Assembly (NCBI RefSeq): GCF_900103505.1
Contig: NZ_FNIA01000002.1
Coordinates: 124,001-188,000, forward strand
Origin: Haloarchaeobius iranensis
Lineage (GTDB): Archaea > Halobacteriota > Halobacteria > Halobacteriales > Natrialbaceae
Length of the DNA: 64,000 nucleotides
Reading direction: 5' to 3'
Part shown: piece by piece, positions 18,055-26,465 of the stretch
How positions within the stretch are numbered: position 1 is the first letter of the stretch
Layout of the letters: every line of letters begins with the position of its first letter
Position numbers and translations under genes: made by a program
The notes under the pieces: model-generated
What the model was told of the DNA's origin: nothing
The model's input: the letters and a program-made list of their open reading frames with translations, nothing else
The model's database searches: none

Positions 18055-19842
18055 ATGAAGGTGCGCATCAGCGAGGGCGCGTCGGCCGAGGAGGCGTCGG
18101 CAATCGCGGCCGCACTCGCCGAACACGTCGGGGACGACGTCGAGGTGTACGTCGGACAGGACGACGAACCGGCGGCCACGCACGACGCTCCGGAGGGCGA
18201 GAGGGACCAGTCCGACGTTCCGGAGGAGTACGCCGACCTCGGCCCGACCGAGCGCGAGGAACTGCTACTCGAACAGATCGAGGAGATCATGGAGGGTGGG
18301 CCCGCGAAGTACAAGGACACGCTCCACGAGGAGAACAAGCTGTTCGTCCGCGACCGCCTCGACCTCTGGTTCGATGCCGAGCGCAGCTCGCCAGGCAGCC
18401 AGACGCAGTCTGGCGACGACGACGACGATGACGGCGAGAACGCCTTCCTGTTCGAGGACGGCAAGTTCGCGGAGTTCGACGCCGACGACAAGCTCCCCGC
18501 CGACGGGCTCATCACGGGCGGGGCGACGTTCGACGGCCGCGACGTCCACTTCATGGCCAACGACTACACGGTCAAGCGCGGCTCGATGGCCGCCAAGGGC
18601 GTCGAGAAGTTCCTGCGGATGCAACAGCGCGCGCTGAAGACCGGCCGTCCCGTCCTCTACCTGATGGACTCCTCGGGCGGCCGCATCGACCAGCAGACCG
18701 GGTTCTTCGCCAACCGCGAGGGCATCGGAAAGTACTACTACAACCACTCGATGCTCTCCGGGCGGGTCCCGCAGGTCTGTGTCCTGTACGGTCCGTGCAT
18801 CGCCGGCGCGGCGTACACGCCCGTCTTCGCCGACTTCACCGTGATGGTCGAGGGGATGTCCGCGATGGCCATCGCCTCGCCGAGGATGGTCCAGATGGTC
18901 ACCGGCGAAGATATCTCGATGCAGGAGCTCGGCGGCGCGCGGATGCACGCCGAGGAGTCCGGCAGCGCCGACCTCGTCGCCGAGAGCGAGGAGCACGCCC
19001 GCGAGCTCGTCTCCCAGCTCGTCACCTACCTGCCCGACAACAGCGACGAGGACCCGCCGCGGACGGAGCCGAAGCCCCCCGCCCGTTCGCCCGAGGGCAT
19101 CGACTCGGTCATCCCGCAGGAGCCGAACAAGGGCTACGACATGGAGCGGGTCATCCAGCGCATCGTCGACGAGGGGAGCTACTTCGAGCTCAGACCCGAC
19201 TACGGCAAGGAGATACTCACCGCCTACGCACGCATCGACGGTCGGCCGGTCGGCATCGTCGCCAACCAGCCCGCCCAGCGCGCCGGGGCCATCTTCCCCG
19301 ACGCCGCCGAGAAGGCCGCGGAGTTCATCTGGAAGTCCGACGCGTTCAACATCCCGCTGCTGTACCTGGCTGACACGCCCGGCTTCATGGCCGGCTCGGG
19401 GGTCGAGAAGGACGCCATCCTGGAGAAGGGCAAGAAGATGATCTACGCCACCTCCTCGGCGACGGTGCCGAAGCAGTGCGTCGTCGTCCGGAAGGCCTAC
19501 GGCGCGGGCATCTACGCCATGTCCGGGCCCGCGTACGACCCCGAGTCGACCATCGCGCTCCCCTCCGGCGAGATCGGTATCATGGGGCCCGAGGCGGCCA
19601 TCAACGCGGTCTACGCGCGGAAGCTCAACGAGATCGACGACCCCGAGGAGCGCGCCCAGCGCGAGCAGGAACTCCGCGAGGAGTACCGCGAGGACATCGA
19701 CGTGCGCCGGATGGCGAGCGAGGTCGTCATCGACGACGTCGTCCCGCCGTCGTCGCTCCGCACCGAGCTGGAGAACCGGTTCCGGTTCTACGAGACCGTC
19801 GAGAAGGACCTCCCCGACAAGAAGCACGGCACCGTACTGTAG
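18055..19842 (+). CDS. Acyl-CoA carboxylase carboxyltransferase subunit with N-terminal extension
   Basis: A 595-residue crotonase-fold carboxyltransferase that moves CO2 from carboxybiotin to an acyl-CoA (acetyl- or propionyl-CoA). The N-half oxyanion region is DSSGGRIDQQ with GPCIAGAAYTP; the C-half is LADTPGFMAGSGVEKDAIL with RKAYGAGIYAMSGPA. It is about 80 residues longer than a typical PccB. Residues 1-40 ([20 protein letters not shown]) resemble PccX, the small third subunit of haloarchaeal propionyl-CoA carboxylase, so this may be a PccX-PccB-like fusion. A short Asp run sits near residues 123-128. No biotin carboxylase gene is nearby. CTTTCTC near 18027 is the likely TATA box. Confidence 0.88.
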   Translation: MKVRISEGASAEEASAIAAALAEHVGDDVEVYVGQDDEPAATHDAPEGERDQSDVPEEYADLGPTEREELLLEQIEEIMEGGPAKYKDTLHEENKLFVRDRLDLWFDAERSSPGSQTQSGDDDDDDGENAFLFEDGKFAEFDADDKLPADGLITGGATFDGRDVHFMANDYTVKRGSMAAKGVEKFLRMQQRALKTGRPVLYLMDSSGGRIDQQTGFFANREGIGKYYYNHSMLSGRVPQVCVLYGPCIAGAAYTPVFADFTVMVEGMSAMAIASPRMVQMVTGEDISMQELGGARMHAEESGSADLVAESEEHARELVSQLVTYLPDNSDEDPPRTEPKPPARSPEGIDSVIPQEPNKGYDMERVIQRIVDEGSYFELRPDYGKEILTAYARIDGRPVGIVANQPAQRAGAIFPDAAEKAAEFIWKSDAFNIPLLYLADTPGFMAGSGVEKDAILEKGKKMIYATSSATVPKQCVVVRKAYGAGIYAMSGPAYDPESTIALPSGEIGIMGPEAAINAVYARKLNEIDDPEERAQREQELREEYREDIDVRRMASEVVIDDVVPPSSLRTELENRFRFYETVEKDLPDKKHGTVL

Positions 19843-20202
19843 CCCGAACGGGCCGTTCGAGTCGGCAGGGATCTGTTACCGACGGCCCGAACTCGTCCAT
19901 CTGCTGGTGGTACCGGAGTCATACATAGGTAGCGACCGTCCGTAGTGGGCTTGCCCGAGGACCGTGACGTTTCGTGGACCACGACCGTTCCGGCCATCGG
20001 GACAGGTTACGCGGCGGACCGTCGATCCGCCGGTTCCTCCCCTTCACGGCGGGAACATTCATCGTCCCCAACGGCGGTGCCGTCGGCGCCGCACGGTCGA
20101 CGCTGCGGGCTGCCCGACACCATCACACCACCCAGTCGTCCCTCGGGCAGCCAGCACAACGGTATCGACCGTGGGGTCGTTCCGTTTCGACCGGCCTGCC
20201 GG
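19843..20202. other. Convergent intergenic region without a gene
   Basis: This 360-bp gap lies between the carboxyltransferase and the convergent PH-domain gene. Directly after the carboxyltransferase stop, CGAACGG-G-CCGTTCG (19845-19859) is a perfect inverted repeat. Beyond it I find no frame with haloarchaeal codon bias, no tRNA and no known repeat. Confidence 0.55.
19845..19859 (+). terminator. Compact inverted repeat after the carboxyltransferase gene
   Basis: Two 7-bp arms (CGAACGG and CCGTTCG) surround one base, 2 nt after the stop codon. It may stabilise or end the transcript; no T-run follows, so terminator function is uncertain. Confidence 0.35.
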
Positions 20203-20781
20203 TCACCGAGACGACTGTTCGTAGCCTTCTGCTGCTCGTCTGAGCCGTCGGACCTCCGCGAGCACCGCCTGCCACTGCTCGACGGTGCCCGGAAGCTCGT
20301 CGTCGCCGTCGTCGAAGGCCGCCCGCTGGTCGAGCACGAGGTTCTGCACCGACCGCGGGTCCTCGACGTTCCAGAACGCGAGCTCGGTCCCCAGTCCGCC
20401 GGCCGTGTCCACCGAGACGGTACCGTGACCGAACAGCCTGCCGAAGAACCCCTGTTCGTAGGAGCTGTTCTGGACGCTCTCGAAGCCGACCGCGAGGACG
20501 TCCCGCGAGAGCACCCCCTGTTTGCGGTAACACCGCCGACTCGTCACGACGAACTCGACGTTGCGGATCCAGACGTACGCGAGCACCGGTGGGACGACGC
20601 CGAGCAGAGCCAACGGCCACACCGGCACTGGGAACGCGTCACCAGCGGTCAGCTGGAGCCCGACCGGGACGACGGCGACGACCAGGCCGACGAACACCGC
20701 CGGGATGACGCTCTGGACGCGTGGCGAGGCCGCCCAGAGCACCTCCTCGCCGTCCTCGAGCGTGAGCCAGTCCCGGCTCAT
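20203..20781 (-). CDS. Membrane PH-domain protein (YdbS/YdbT-like), second of a pair
   Basis: A 192-residue protein. It begins with LTLEDGEEVLWAASPRVQS, has two membrane helices (VIPAVFVGLVVAVVPVGLQL and PLALLGVVPPVLAYVWI), then the bacterial PH-like domain (VEFVVTSRRCYRKQGVLSRD followed by FESVQNSSYEQGFFGRLFGH). It overlaps the upstream PH gene by 4 nt and is similar to it, so the pair arose by duplication and probably forms a membrane complex. The function of this family is not established. Confidence 0.83.
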   Translation of the reverse strand: MSRDWLTLEDGEEVLWAASPRVQSVIPAVFVGLVVAVVPVGLQLTAGDAFPVPVWPLALLGVVPPVLAYVWIRNVEFVVTSRRCYRKQGVLSRDVLAVGFESVQNSSYEQGFFGRLFGHGTVSVDTAGGLGTELAFWNVEDPRSVQNLVLDQRAAFDDGDDELPGTVEQWQAVLAEVRRLRRAAEGYEQSSR

Positions 20782-21422
20782 CGTCCGCGCGGGCCGGAAC
20801 CGTCGTCGTCCCTGGCGCTGGGCGTCCCGTCCGGCGGCTGACCGGCGCCGTCAGCCGACCGGCCCTCGCGAGCCTCGATGCGCTCGAAGGTCTCGCGCAT
20901 CGTCCGCAGCTCGGCGAGTATCTCGTCGAGCACGGCCTCCTTCGGGGGTGCGTCCTCGCCACGACGGTCGCCCCCGCGGCGGTTCTCCTTGATGAGCCGG
21001 TTGATGCGCTCCTGGACGGCCTTCGGGTCGGCGACGGACTGGAACTGCATCTCGACGCCGGAGCCGCCCGCGGTCGAGATGTCGACGTTACCGTAGCCGA
21101 AGTAGTTCCCGACGACGCCCTGGCTGAACGAGATGTTCTGGACCTTGTCGAAGTCGACGCGCTGGACATCCCGGGAGAACACGCCCGACTTCGTGTACAG
21201 GCCGTCGGTCGTGACGACGTAGTCGGTGTTCTCGCGCCAGAGGTACGCGCCGACGATGATGAAGATACCCACCAGCAGGATGACGAGCGGCACGCCGAAG
21301 ACGAGCGCTGGGACGATACTCATCGGGTGGGGGTTGCCCGACCAGACGATCTCCTCGTCGTCGTCGAGGCTCAGCCAGTCGAACTCGGAGCCCCCCGTGT
21401 CGGGTGAATCGGTGGCTGTCAT
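20778..21422 (-). CDS. Membrane PH-domain protein (YdbS-like), first of a pair
   Basis: A 214-residue paralogue of the next gene: DEEIVWSGNPHPMSIVPALV, two hydrophobic segments around residues 37-63, then DYVVTTDGLYTKSGVFSRD and DFDKVQNISFSQGVVGNYFG. The C-terminal tail is helical (VLDEILAELRTMRETFERIE) and ends disordered. An AAATA element on the plus strand at 21448-21452 gives TATTT on the minus strand, about 28 nt upstream, supporting the ATG. It heads a two-gene operon. Confidence 0.83.
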   Translation of the reverse strand: MTATDSPDTGGSEFDWLSLDDDEEIVWSGNPHPMSIVPALVFGVPLVILLVGIFIIVGAYLWRENTDYVVTTDGLYTKSGVFSRDVQRVDFDKVQNISFSQGVVGNYFGYGNVDISTAGGSGVEMQFQSVADPKAVQERINRLIKENRRGGDRRGEDAPPKEAVLDEILAELRTMRETFERIEAREGRSADGAGQPPDGTPSARDDDGSGPRGR

Positions 21423-21630
21423 ACTGCCGACTTCTCCTGCCCGGAAGAAATAGTTACTGCAGTCGCTCCGACTCCTGTCTGGTGGTCACCATTCCCTGCG
21501 CTCCGTCTCGGGCACATCTGTGCGCTCTGTCAGTTCGTCCCGCAGGCAGGAGCTCCACCGACACGTGTCGGCCTGTTTCCTTCCACGAAGGCTGAACACT
21601 AATATAGGATGAATCCCTTTGACTCATTCG

Positions 21631-22323
21631 ATGGCTGTGGTCGAACGACACGCCTGTGAAGGCTGTGACCGCGAGTTCTCCCTCGACAACCTCCACGCGG
21701 TCACGATGCCGGGTGGGTCACGAGCCGTCTGCTGCCCCGAATGCCGGGAGTACGCAGAGACGGTCACCGACAACGGGTCGGACATCGACCAGCGACGACG
21801 CGAGTGCGACGGCTGCACCGAGGAGTACCTCGTCTCCGAACTCGAGGAGGTAATCCTCTCGGACGGAACGAGCGTCCTCTGCTGTGACTCCTGTGCCGAA
21901 CACGCGCCGTCGAACGACGGCGAGACGGACCCCCGCAGGCAGGAGGAGTCCGAAGCCGAGACGGCGGCCGAGCTCGAGTCCAAGGAGCCCTCGAAGGCGA
22001 GCCGCCAGCGTAACCTCTGCCAGCAGTGCAACGACTGGTACTCCATCGAACTCTACCGCGTCGTGACGGTCGACGACCGTACCGAGAAGTTCTGCCCGGA
22101 CTGTATGGAACAGGCCCGCGACGACGGAATCATCAAGGACGTCCGGATGCGCCGTGCCGAAGCCTACGAGGTGCTCGGTGCGGCCGGCTTCGAGGACGCC
22201 GACGACCTCAGGGACGCCTACATCGCGCAGGTCAAGGCAGTCCACCCCGACCGGGCCGACGGCTCGCGTGCGGAGTTCAAACGCGTGCAGGCCGCCTACG
22301 ACCGGCTGCAGGACGAGTTCTAG
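21631..22323 (+). CDS. J-domain protein with three zinc-knuckle units
   Basis: A 230-residue protein. Three successive four-Cys zinc sites are visible (Cys9/12/35/38, 59/62/85/88 and 130/133/155/158), each a treble-clef-like CxxC...CxxC. A Glu-rich linker separates the second and third. Residues 177-226 form a J-domain with the HPD triad at 205-207 (VKAVHPDRAD), the part that stimulates Hsp70/DnaK. There is no G/F region, so it is not a canonical DnaJ. ATG 21631 is about 27 nt after AATATA at 21601; an upstream TTG was rejected. Its TAG stop shares the CTAG at 22320-22323 with the convergent TIR gene. Confidence 0.85.
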   Translation: MAVVERHACEGCDREFSLDNLHAVTMPGGSRAVCCPECREYAETVTDNGSDIDQRRRECDGCTEEYLVSELEEVILSDGTSVLCCDSCAEHAPSNDGETDPRRQEESEAETAAELESKEPSKASRQRNLCQQCNDWYSIELYRVVTVDDRTEKFCPDCMEQARDDGIIKDVRMRRAEAYEVLGAAGFEDADDLRDAYIAQVKAVHPDRADGSRAEFKRVQAAYDRLQDEF

Positions 22324-22928
22324 ACCGGGTCCTCCCGACGCACGTAGCCGAGGGTCGCCGGGTTGAAGAAGTACTGCGCGTCGCACTCCTCGCAGCCCGC
22401 CACCAGCGCCTGGTTGTGTTCGAACATCTGCCAGAGCTTCTTCTGGATCTCCTCGACGTCGAGGGTGACCGTCGTCCCGCAGTTCTCGAAGTTGCAGGGG
22501 AAACGGACGAACCAGTTCGGCGTCGACAGCGTGCCCAGCGGTGCGAGCTCCGAACGGAGCCGGGCGAGGAGGTTGAACACCGTCACCTCCATCTCGTCGG
22601 GGTCGAGCGAGACCTCCTCGTGTCGCTGGAGATAGCCCCCGAGCTCGACGCCGTCGGCGGACAGCGGGAGGATGGGGATTCCCTTCGCGACCGCGTAGCC
22701 GATCTCCTGGTTCACCCAGCGGTTCGTCGCGCTCGCCTCGGTGAGAACGACGACGAGCAGGTCGCTGTTGGTGAGTCTGCCCTCGAGGTCCTGCCGGTTC
22801 CGGCCGGGTTCGATCTGCTCGAGCGCGATGTGGATGTCGAGGTGCAGGTTCTGGACCGTCGAGAACAGCTCCTGGACGAGGTCGAGGTCCGACGGTGCGT
22901 GGGAGACGAACACCTGCTCTTCGGCCAT
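22320..22928 (-). CDS. TIR-domain protein with C-terminal zinc ribbon
   Basis: A 202-residue protein. Residues 5-100 resemble a TIR domain: QVFVSHAPSDLDLVQELF (beta A/helix A), SDLLVVVLTEASATNRWVNQ, then EIGYAVAKGIPILPLSADG. Glu75 lies where TIR NADases carry their catalytic Glu. Residues 135-195 hold a zinc site, PCNFENCG (Cys145, Cys150) and GCEECDAQ (Cys179, Cys182). TIR proteins in prokaryotes often cleave NAD or make cyclic-ADP-ribose signals in antiphage defence. Whether this one does so is inference. The ATG is about 27 nt after TTTAGT on the minus strand. The upstream HNH gene ends 31 nt before it. Confidence 0.8.
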   Translation of the reverse strand: MAEEQVFVSHAPSDLDLVQELFSTVQNLHLDIHIALEQIEPGRNRQDLEGRLTNSDLLVVVLTEASATNRWVNQEIGYAVAKGIPILPLSADGVELGGYLQRHEEVSLDPDEMEVTVFNLLARLRSELAPLGTLSTPNWFVRFPCNFENCGTTVTLDVEEIQKKLWQMFEHNQALVAGCEECDAQYFFNPATLGYVRREDPV

Positions 22929-22950
22929 GCCGGAACCTCGCCGGTCGGCT

Positions 22951-22958
22951 ACTAAATG
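22951..22958 (-). promoter_or_regulatory. TATA-like box of the TIR gene
   Basis: CATTTAGT on the minus strand is centred 27 nt upstream of the TIR ATG, just before the HNH stop codon. The TIR gene may therefore have its own promoter besides read-through. Confidence 0.5.
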
Positions 22959-22959
22959 C

Positions 22960-23415
22960 TTACCCACTGTCGTGGACGCGTTCGTGGCAGATGGGACAGA
23001 GGGCGACCACGTTGTGGACGTGTCGGTGGCCGCTCGCTGCGGTGGAGACGACGGCGTGGAGGTGCAACACGTCACCGACGACGAGCGCCTCCCGGACCCC
23101 ACAGCCCCGGCAGCGGGCGTCGTCGCGCTCGACCACGGCCGCACGGTCCACCGGGAGACCGTCGCAGTCGGCCCGGGAGCCACCGGTTGTCCGGTCGGCC
23201 GTACAGCCCTCACAGAGGCTGATGGCGTTCCGCTCGCCGTCACCGCCCGTGACGACGGCTCGCTCGCGGGCCCCATCGTCCCCGCAGTTCCGGCAGGTTC
23301 CCGGCGACAGTGCCGGTTCGTGTCTGCGTCCGATACCGCCCGCTTCGGCGACCGCTCGGGCCGCCGAGTCGACGTTCAGCGACGCGAGCTTCGTTACTCG
23401 TTCTCTCGCACCCAT
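22960..23415 (-). CDS. HNH endonuclease-like protein with N-terminal zinc ribbon
   Basis: A 151-residue protein. Residues 40-72 carry one four-Cys zinc site (TCRNCGDDG and LCEGCTAD). The C-terminal 60 residues match an HNH nuclease core: VVERDDARCRGCGV (first Cys pair), VLHLHAVV (catalytic His region), HVHNVVALC and PICHERVH (Asn plus second zinc pair). HNH domains cut DNA in restriction, homing and defence systems. An AT-rich box (TAATTAAG, near 23439-23446) on the minus strand supports the ATG. It lies directly upstream of the TIR gene on the same strand. Confidence 0.8.
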   Translation of the reverse strand: MGARERVTKLASLNVDSAARAVAEAGGIGRRHEPALSPGTCRNCGDDGARERAVVTGGDGERNAISLCEGCTADRTTGGSRADCDGLPVDRAAVVERDDARCRGCGVREALVVGDVLHLHAVVSTAASGHRHVHNVVALCPICHERVHDSG

Positions 23416-23489
23416 CGAGTTTTATTCCATCACCTACTGACTTAATTATTTCCATGAATAACGTAACGAAGGGAAGCCCGGTTCCGGGT

Positions 23490-24134
23490 TCAGAGCGGCG
23501 CGACGAGGTCGTCGAGCGCGGCTCGTGGGTCGTCGGCCTTCGCGACACCCGAAGCGAGCAGGACGCCGGTCGCGCCGAGGTCGGACGCCGCCACGAGGTC
23601 CTCGCCGGTCGAGATGCCCGCACCGCAGAACACGTCGACGGCGGGGTCGACCGCCGCCGCGGCCGCGACGGCGTCCTCGACGATGTCCGGGTCGGCCTGG
23701 CTGACGGGTGTCCCGGTGCCGATGAGCTCCGGCGGCTCTACCGCGACGGCGTCGGGACCCAGCGCCGCGGCCGCGCCGACCTGCGCCGGGTTGTTGGCAC
23801 AGACGACCGTCTCCAGCCCGGCGCGCTCGGCCGCGCGGACGGAGCCGTCGAGGTCGGCGAGCTTCACGCGGTACTCGGAGTGATTGACGAGGGTGCCCGC
23901 CGCGCCTGCGTCCGCGACGGTCTCGGCGAGCGTGTGGCCGGTCTGGCTCCCGGGCTCGACGGGGTCGACGTGCTGGCTCCAGGTCTCGACGCCGGTCTCC
24001 GAGACCGCTTCGAGGTGGGCCGCCTGCGGTGCGACGGCGATACGGACGCCGCTGTCGTCGGCCGCGTTCGCCGCCGCGGTCGCGACCGCCACGGGGTCAC
24101 ACGGGTACGCCTTCAGGTTGACGAGGACGAACAT
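23490..24134 (-). CDS. tpiA: Triosephosphate isomerase
   Basis: A 214-residue TIM-barrel enzyme, the short archaeal form, interconverting dihydroxyacetone phosphate and glyceraldehyde 3-phosphate. The catalytic Lys is in [20 protein letters not shown] holds the His/Ser loop, [16 protein letters not shown] carries the catalytic Glu loop, and [11 protein letters not shown] is the phosphate-binding loop. The chosen ATG (before FVLVNLK) is preceded by CTTTTG on the minus strand at about 26 nt. It is separate from fba-fbp but serves the same pathway. Confidence 0.94.
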   Translation of the reverse strand: MFVLVNLKAYPCDPVAVATAAANAADDSGVRIAVAPQAAHLEAVSETGVETWSQHVDPVEPGSQTGHTLAETVADAGAAGTLVNHSEYRVKLADLDGSVRAAERAGLETVVCANNPAQVGAAAALGPDAVAVEPPELIGTGTPVSQADPDIVEDAVAAAAAVDPAVDVFCGAGISTGEDLVAASDLGATGVLLASGVAKADDPRAALDDLVAPL

Positions 24135-24249
24135 ACCGAAACCGGGTTCCGCTGCCACCAAAAGCGTGTCTCTTCGTGTAACGCTGCTGTTGGGGGCCGT
24201 CACAGTCCTCGCTCACACGAGACCGCGACGCCGGGAGAAGAACGCCAGT

Positions 24250-24648
24250 TCAGTCGTTACAGCAGCCACTCGCCTCCTCGGCGAAGTCGAGGCCGAGCTC
24301 GGACGAGATGGTGCTGTTGACACGCTCCAGACGGGCGTCGAGCTCGTTCTGGGCCTCGAGGTACTCCGCCATGACGGGGATGTCGTGGAGCTCCTCCTGG
24401 GTCTCCTGGAGCTCTTCGAGGTCCTCCTGGGAGGCCTGTCCGGTCTGGCGCGCGAGCATGAACTCCTGCCGCACCTGCTCGAACTCCTCGATCTTCGCCT
24501 GGGCCTCCTCGCTGCCCTCCACGGCCGCCTGTGCCTCGTCGAACCGCTCGTACTCCGGCAGGTCACGCAGCGCGCGACCGAGCTCGCGGGCTCGCTGCTC
24601 GACGGAAGCCGTCTCCTCGGTGCTCTCACCGCTTGTCTCGACGCTCAT
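24250..24648 (-). CDS. YlbF-family protein
   Basis: A 132-residue helical protein resembling the YlbF/YmcA family: ARELGRALRDLPEYERFDEA, then VEGSEEAQAKIEEFEQVRQE and DIPVMAEYLEAQNELDARLE. In Bacillus, YlbF, YmcA and YaaT form an Fe-S complex acting with RNase Y; the role in haloarchaea is unknown. It ends with a Cys-Cys pair (SGCCND), which may bind metal. The start at ATG 24648 avoids an Arg-rich upstream reading. Confidence 0.8.
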   Translation of the reverse strand: MSVETSGESTEETASVEQRARELGRALRDLPEYERFDEAQAAVEGSEEAQAKIEEFEQVRQEFMLARQTGQASQEDLEELQETQEELHDIPVMAEYLEAQNELDARLERVNSTISSELGLDFAEEASGCCND

Positions 24649-24806
24649 GCCCGTCGCTTGGGAACGGACGTGTTTCAACCTGCCGGAGCACCGACGTTCT
24701 CGCAGGATTCCGTGTCTCAAACCCCGTAACCGCAATTTGAACGGTCTGAACGGACGTTGAACGGACTGAGTGGTTGATGTGTTTTCGGACCCGAGTGAAA
24801 GCTACG

Positions 24807-25313
24807 ATGTCACGCCGGACCCCGACGGTACTCGTCGTCGCCGAGGAGGAACTGACCCGTGAGCGGTATCGGTCGGCGCTCGAGAACAGCCAGTACGACG
24901 TCGTCGCGACGGGCGTGCCCGACGAGGTACTGGCGACCGCGAAACGGGCGTCCGTCGCGGCCGTCGCCGGTCCAGTCGGGAACTGGGCCCAGCGGACGCT
25001 GCTCCAGACGCTCACCGAGCGCGCGCCGGGCTGTGCGCTCGTCTCGCTCGGCCGGGAGCACCCTCCGACGGGCCCGCACGACGCCCATCTCGAGGCGCCG
25101 GTCGCCCCGGACGACCTCCGCGCGACGGTAGAGCACCTCGCGACGCGTGCTGCCTACTTCGAGCAACTCGACGCATTCGTCGCCGCAGCGCGGCGGGCCG
25201 CGGGCACGGACCCCGGTCGGCTCAGGCGGCTCCGCGACGAGGCGCGCCAGCTCCAGGGCTCGTTCGACTCGACGGACTTCGAGGCCGCGTTCCGGCTCGT
25301 CGACGCCGTCTGA
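24807..25313 (+). CDS. Degenerate receiver (HalX-like) protein
   Basis: A 168-residue protein. Residues 6-100 look like a response-regulator receiver fold (TVLVVAEEELTRERYRSALE). The usual DD pair is replaced by AEEE, and no phospho-acceptor Asp is present at the third strand (SVAAVAGPVGNWAQ). The C-terminus (TRAAYFEQLDAFVAAARRAA and on) resembles the HalX helical domain. It is therefore likely an unphosphorylated pseudo-receiver. The ATG is about 27 nt after GTTTTC at 24781; the upstream in-frame ATG was rejected. Confidence 0.65.
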   Translation: MSRRTPTVLVVAEEELTRERYRSALENSQYDVVATGVPDEVLATAKRASVAAVAGPVGNWAQRTLLQTLTERAPGCALVSLGREHPPTGPHDAHLEAPVAPDDLRATVEHLATRAAYFEQLDAFVAAARRAAGTDPGRLRRLRDEARQLQGSFDSTDFEAAFRLVDAV

Positions 25314-25385
25314 CCGCTTCCCGCCGGTTCTCGCCGCAATCCAGAACCGTCGAAGTTAACCGTCCGTGCCGGCTAATCCGGCCCA

Positions 25386-26423
25386 ATGAGCCAGGAATCG
25401 TACTCCGAGGGCGACCTCCGGAACACCGGAATGTCCCTCAAGCACGACCGCGAGTGGGACTACGAACTCGACCGCATCGTCGACGCGGTCGAGGAGCGCG
25501 ATGCAGACAAGGTCGGCCTCCAGTTCCCAGAGGGCCTGAAACGACGGGGGCCACGGGTCGCCGACGACCTCCGTGAGATCCTTCCGGAGGACGTCACCGT
25601 CTGCATCTCCGGGCAGCCCTGCTACGGCGCCTGTGACCTCGACACCTACCTGATGCGCCGGACCGACGTGTTCGTCCACTTCGGGCACTCCCCGATGAAG
25701 GAGTCGGACAAGATCATCTACGTCCCGCTGTTCTCCAACGTCGAGGTCCTCCCGAGCGTCGACCGCGCCATCGACGAGGAGCTAGAGGGCGAGGACGTCG
25801 GCCTCGTGACCACCGCCCAGCACATGAACCGCTTCGAGGAGATGCGCGAGCACCTCGAGGACGCCGGCTACACCGTCCATACGCGCAAGGGCGACGACCG
25901 CCTCACCCACGAGGGGCAGGTGCTCGGTTGCAACTACGCCTCCGCGGACATCGACGCCGACCAGATCCTCTACGTCGGCGGCGGCAAGTTCCACCCGCTC
26001 GGGCTCGCGATGGAGCACCCCGACAAGAAGGTCGTCATCGCCGACCCCGTCAACAACGTCCTCACCGTCGCCGACACGGAGAAGTTCATGAAGCAGCGCT
26101 ACGCCTCCGTCCACAAGGCGATGGACGCCGAGAAGTTCGGCGTCATCTTCTGTACCAAGATCGGCCAGGGTCGCTGGGACCAGGCCGAGGAGATCGTCGA
26201 CAACAACGACAACGCCTACCTCATCACCATGGACGAGGTCACCCCGGACCGCCTCCGGAACTTCGACATGGACGCCTTCGTCAACACCGGCTGCCCGCGC
26301 ATCACGACCGACGACGGCCCGCAGTTCCACAAGCCGATGCTCACGCCCCAGGAGTACCGCATCGCCATCGGCGAGGAACCGCTGGACGCCCTGGAGTTCG
26401 ACACGTTCCACGGGACGTGGTAA
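25386..26423 (+). CDS. dph2: Diphthamide biosynthesis enzyme Dph2
   Basis: A 345-residue Fe-S enzyme that transfers the 3-amino-3-carboxypropyl group from S-adenosylmethionine to a His of elongation factor 2, the first step of diphthamide synthesis. Three domains each supply one cluster-binding Cys: GQPCYGACD, VLGCNYAS and NTGCPRITTDD. Length and Cys spacing match archaeal Dph2. No other diphthamide gene is visible nearby. Confidence 0.93.
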   Translation: MSQESYSEGDLRNTGMSLKHDREWDYELDRIVDAVEERDADKVGLQFPEGLKRRGPRVADDLREILPEDVTVCISGQPCYGACDLDTYLMRRTDVFVHFGHSPMKESDKIIYVPLFSNVEVLPSVDRAIDEELEGEDVGLVTTAQHMNRFEEMREHLEDAGYTVHTRKGDDRLTHEGQVLGCNYASADIDADQILYVGGGKFHPLGLAMEHPDKKVVIADPVNNVLTVADTEKFMKQRYASVHKAMDAEKFGVIFCTKIGQGRWDQAEEIVDNNDNAYLITMDEVTPDRLRNFDMDAFVNTGCPRITTDDGPQFHKPMLTPQEYRIAIGEEPLDALEFDTFHGTW

Positions 26424-26465
26424 CGGTAGAAAGTCTTACAGTAGCGCCTCGTGTTGTCGTAGGTG

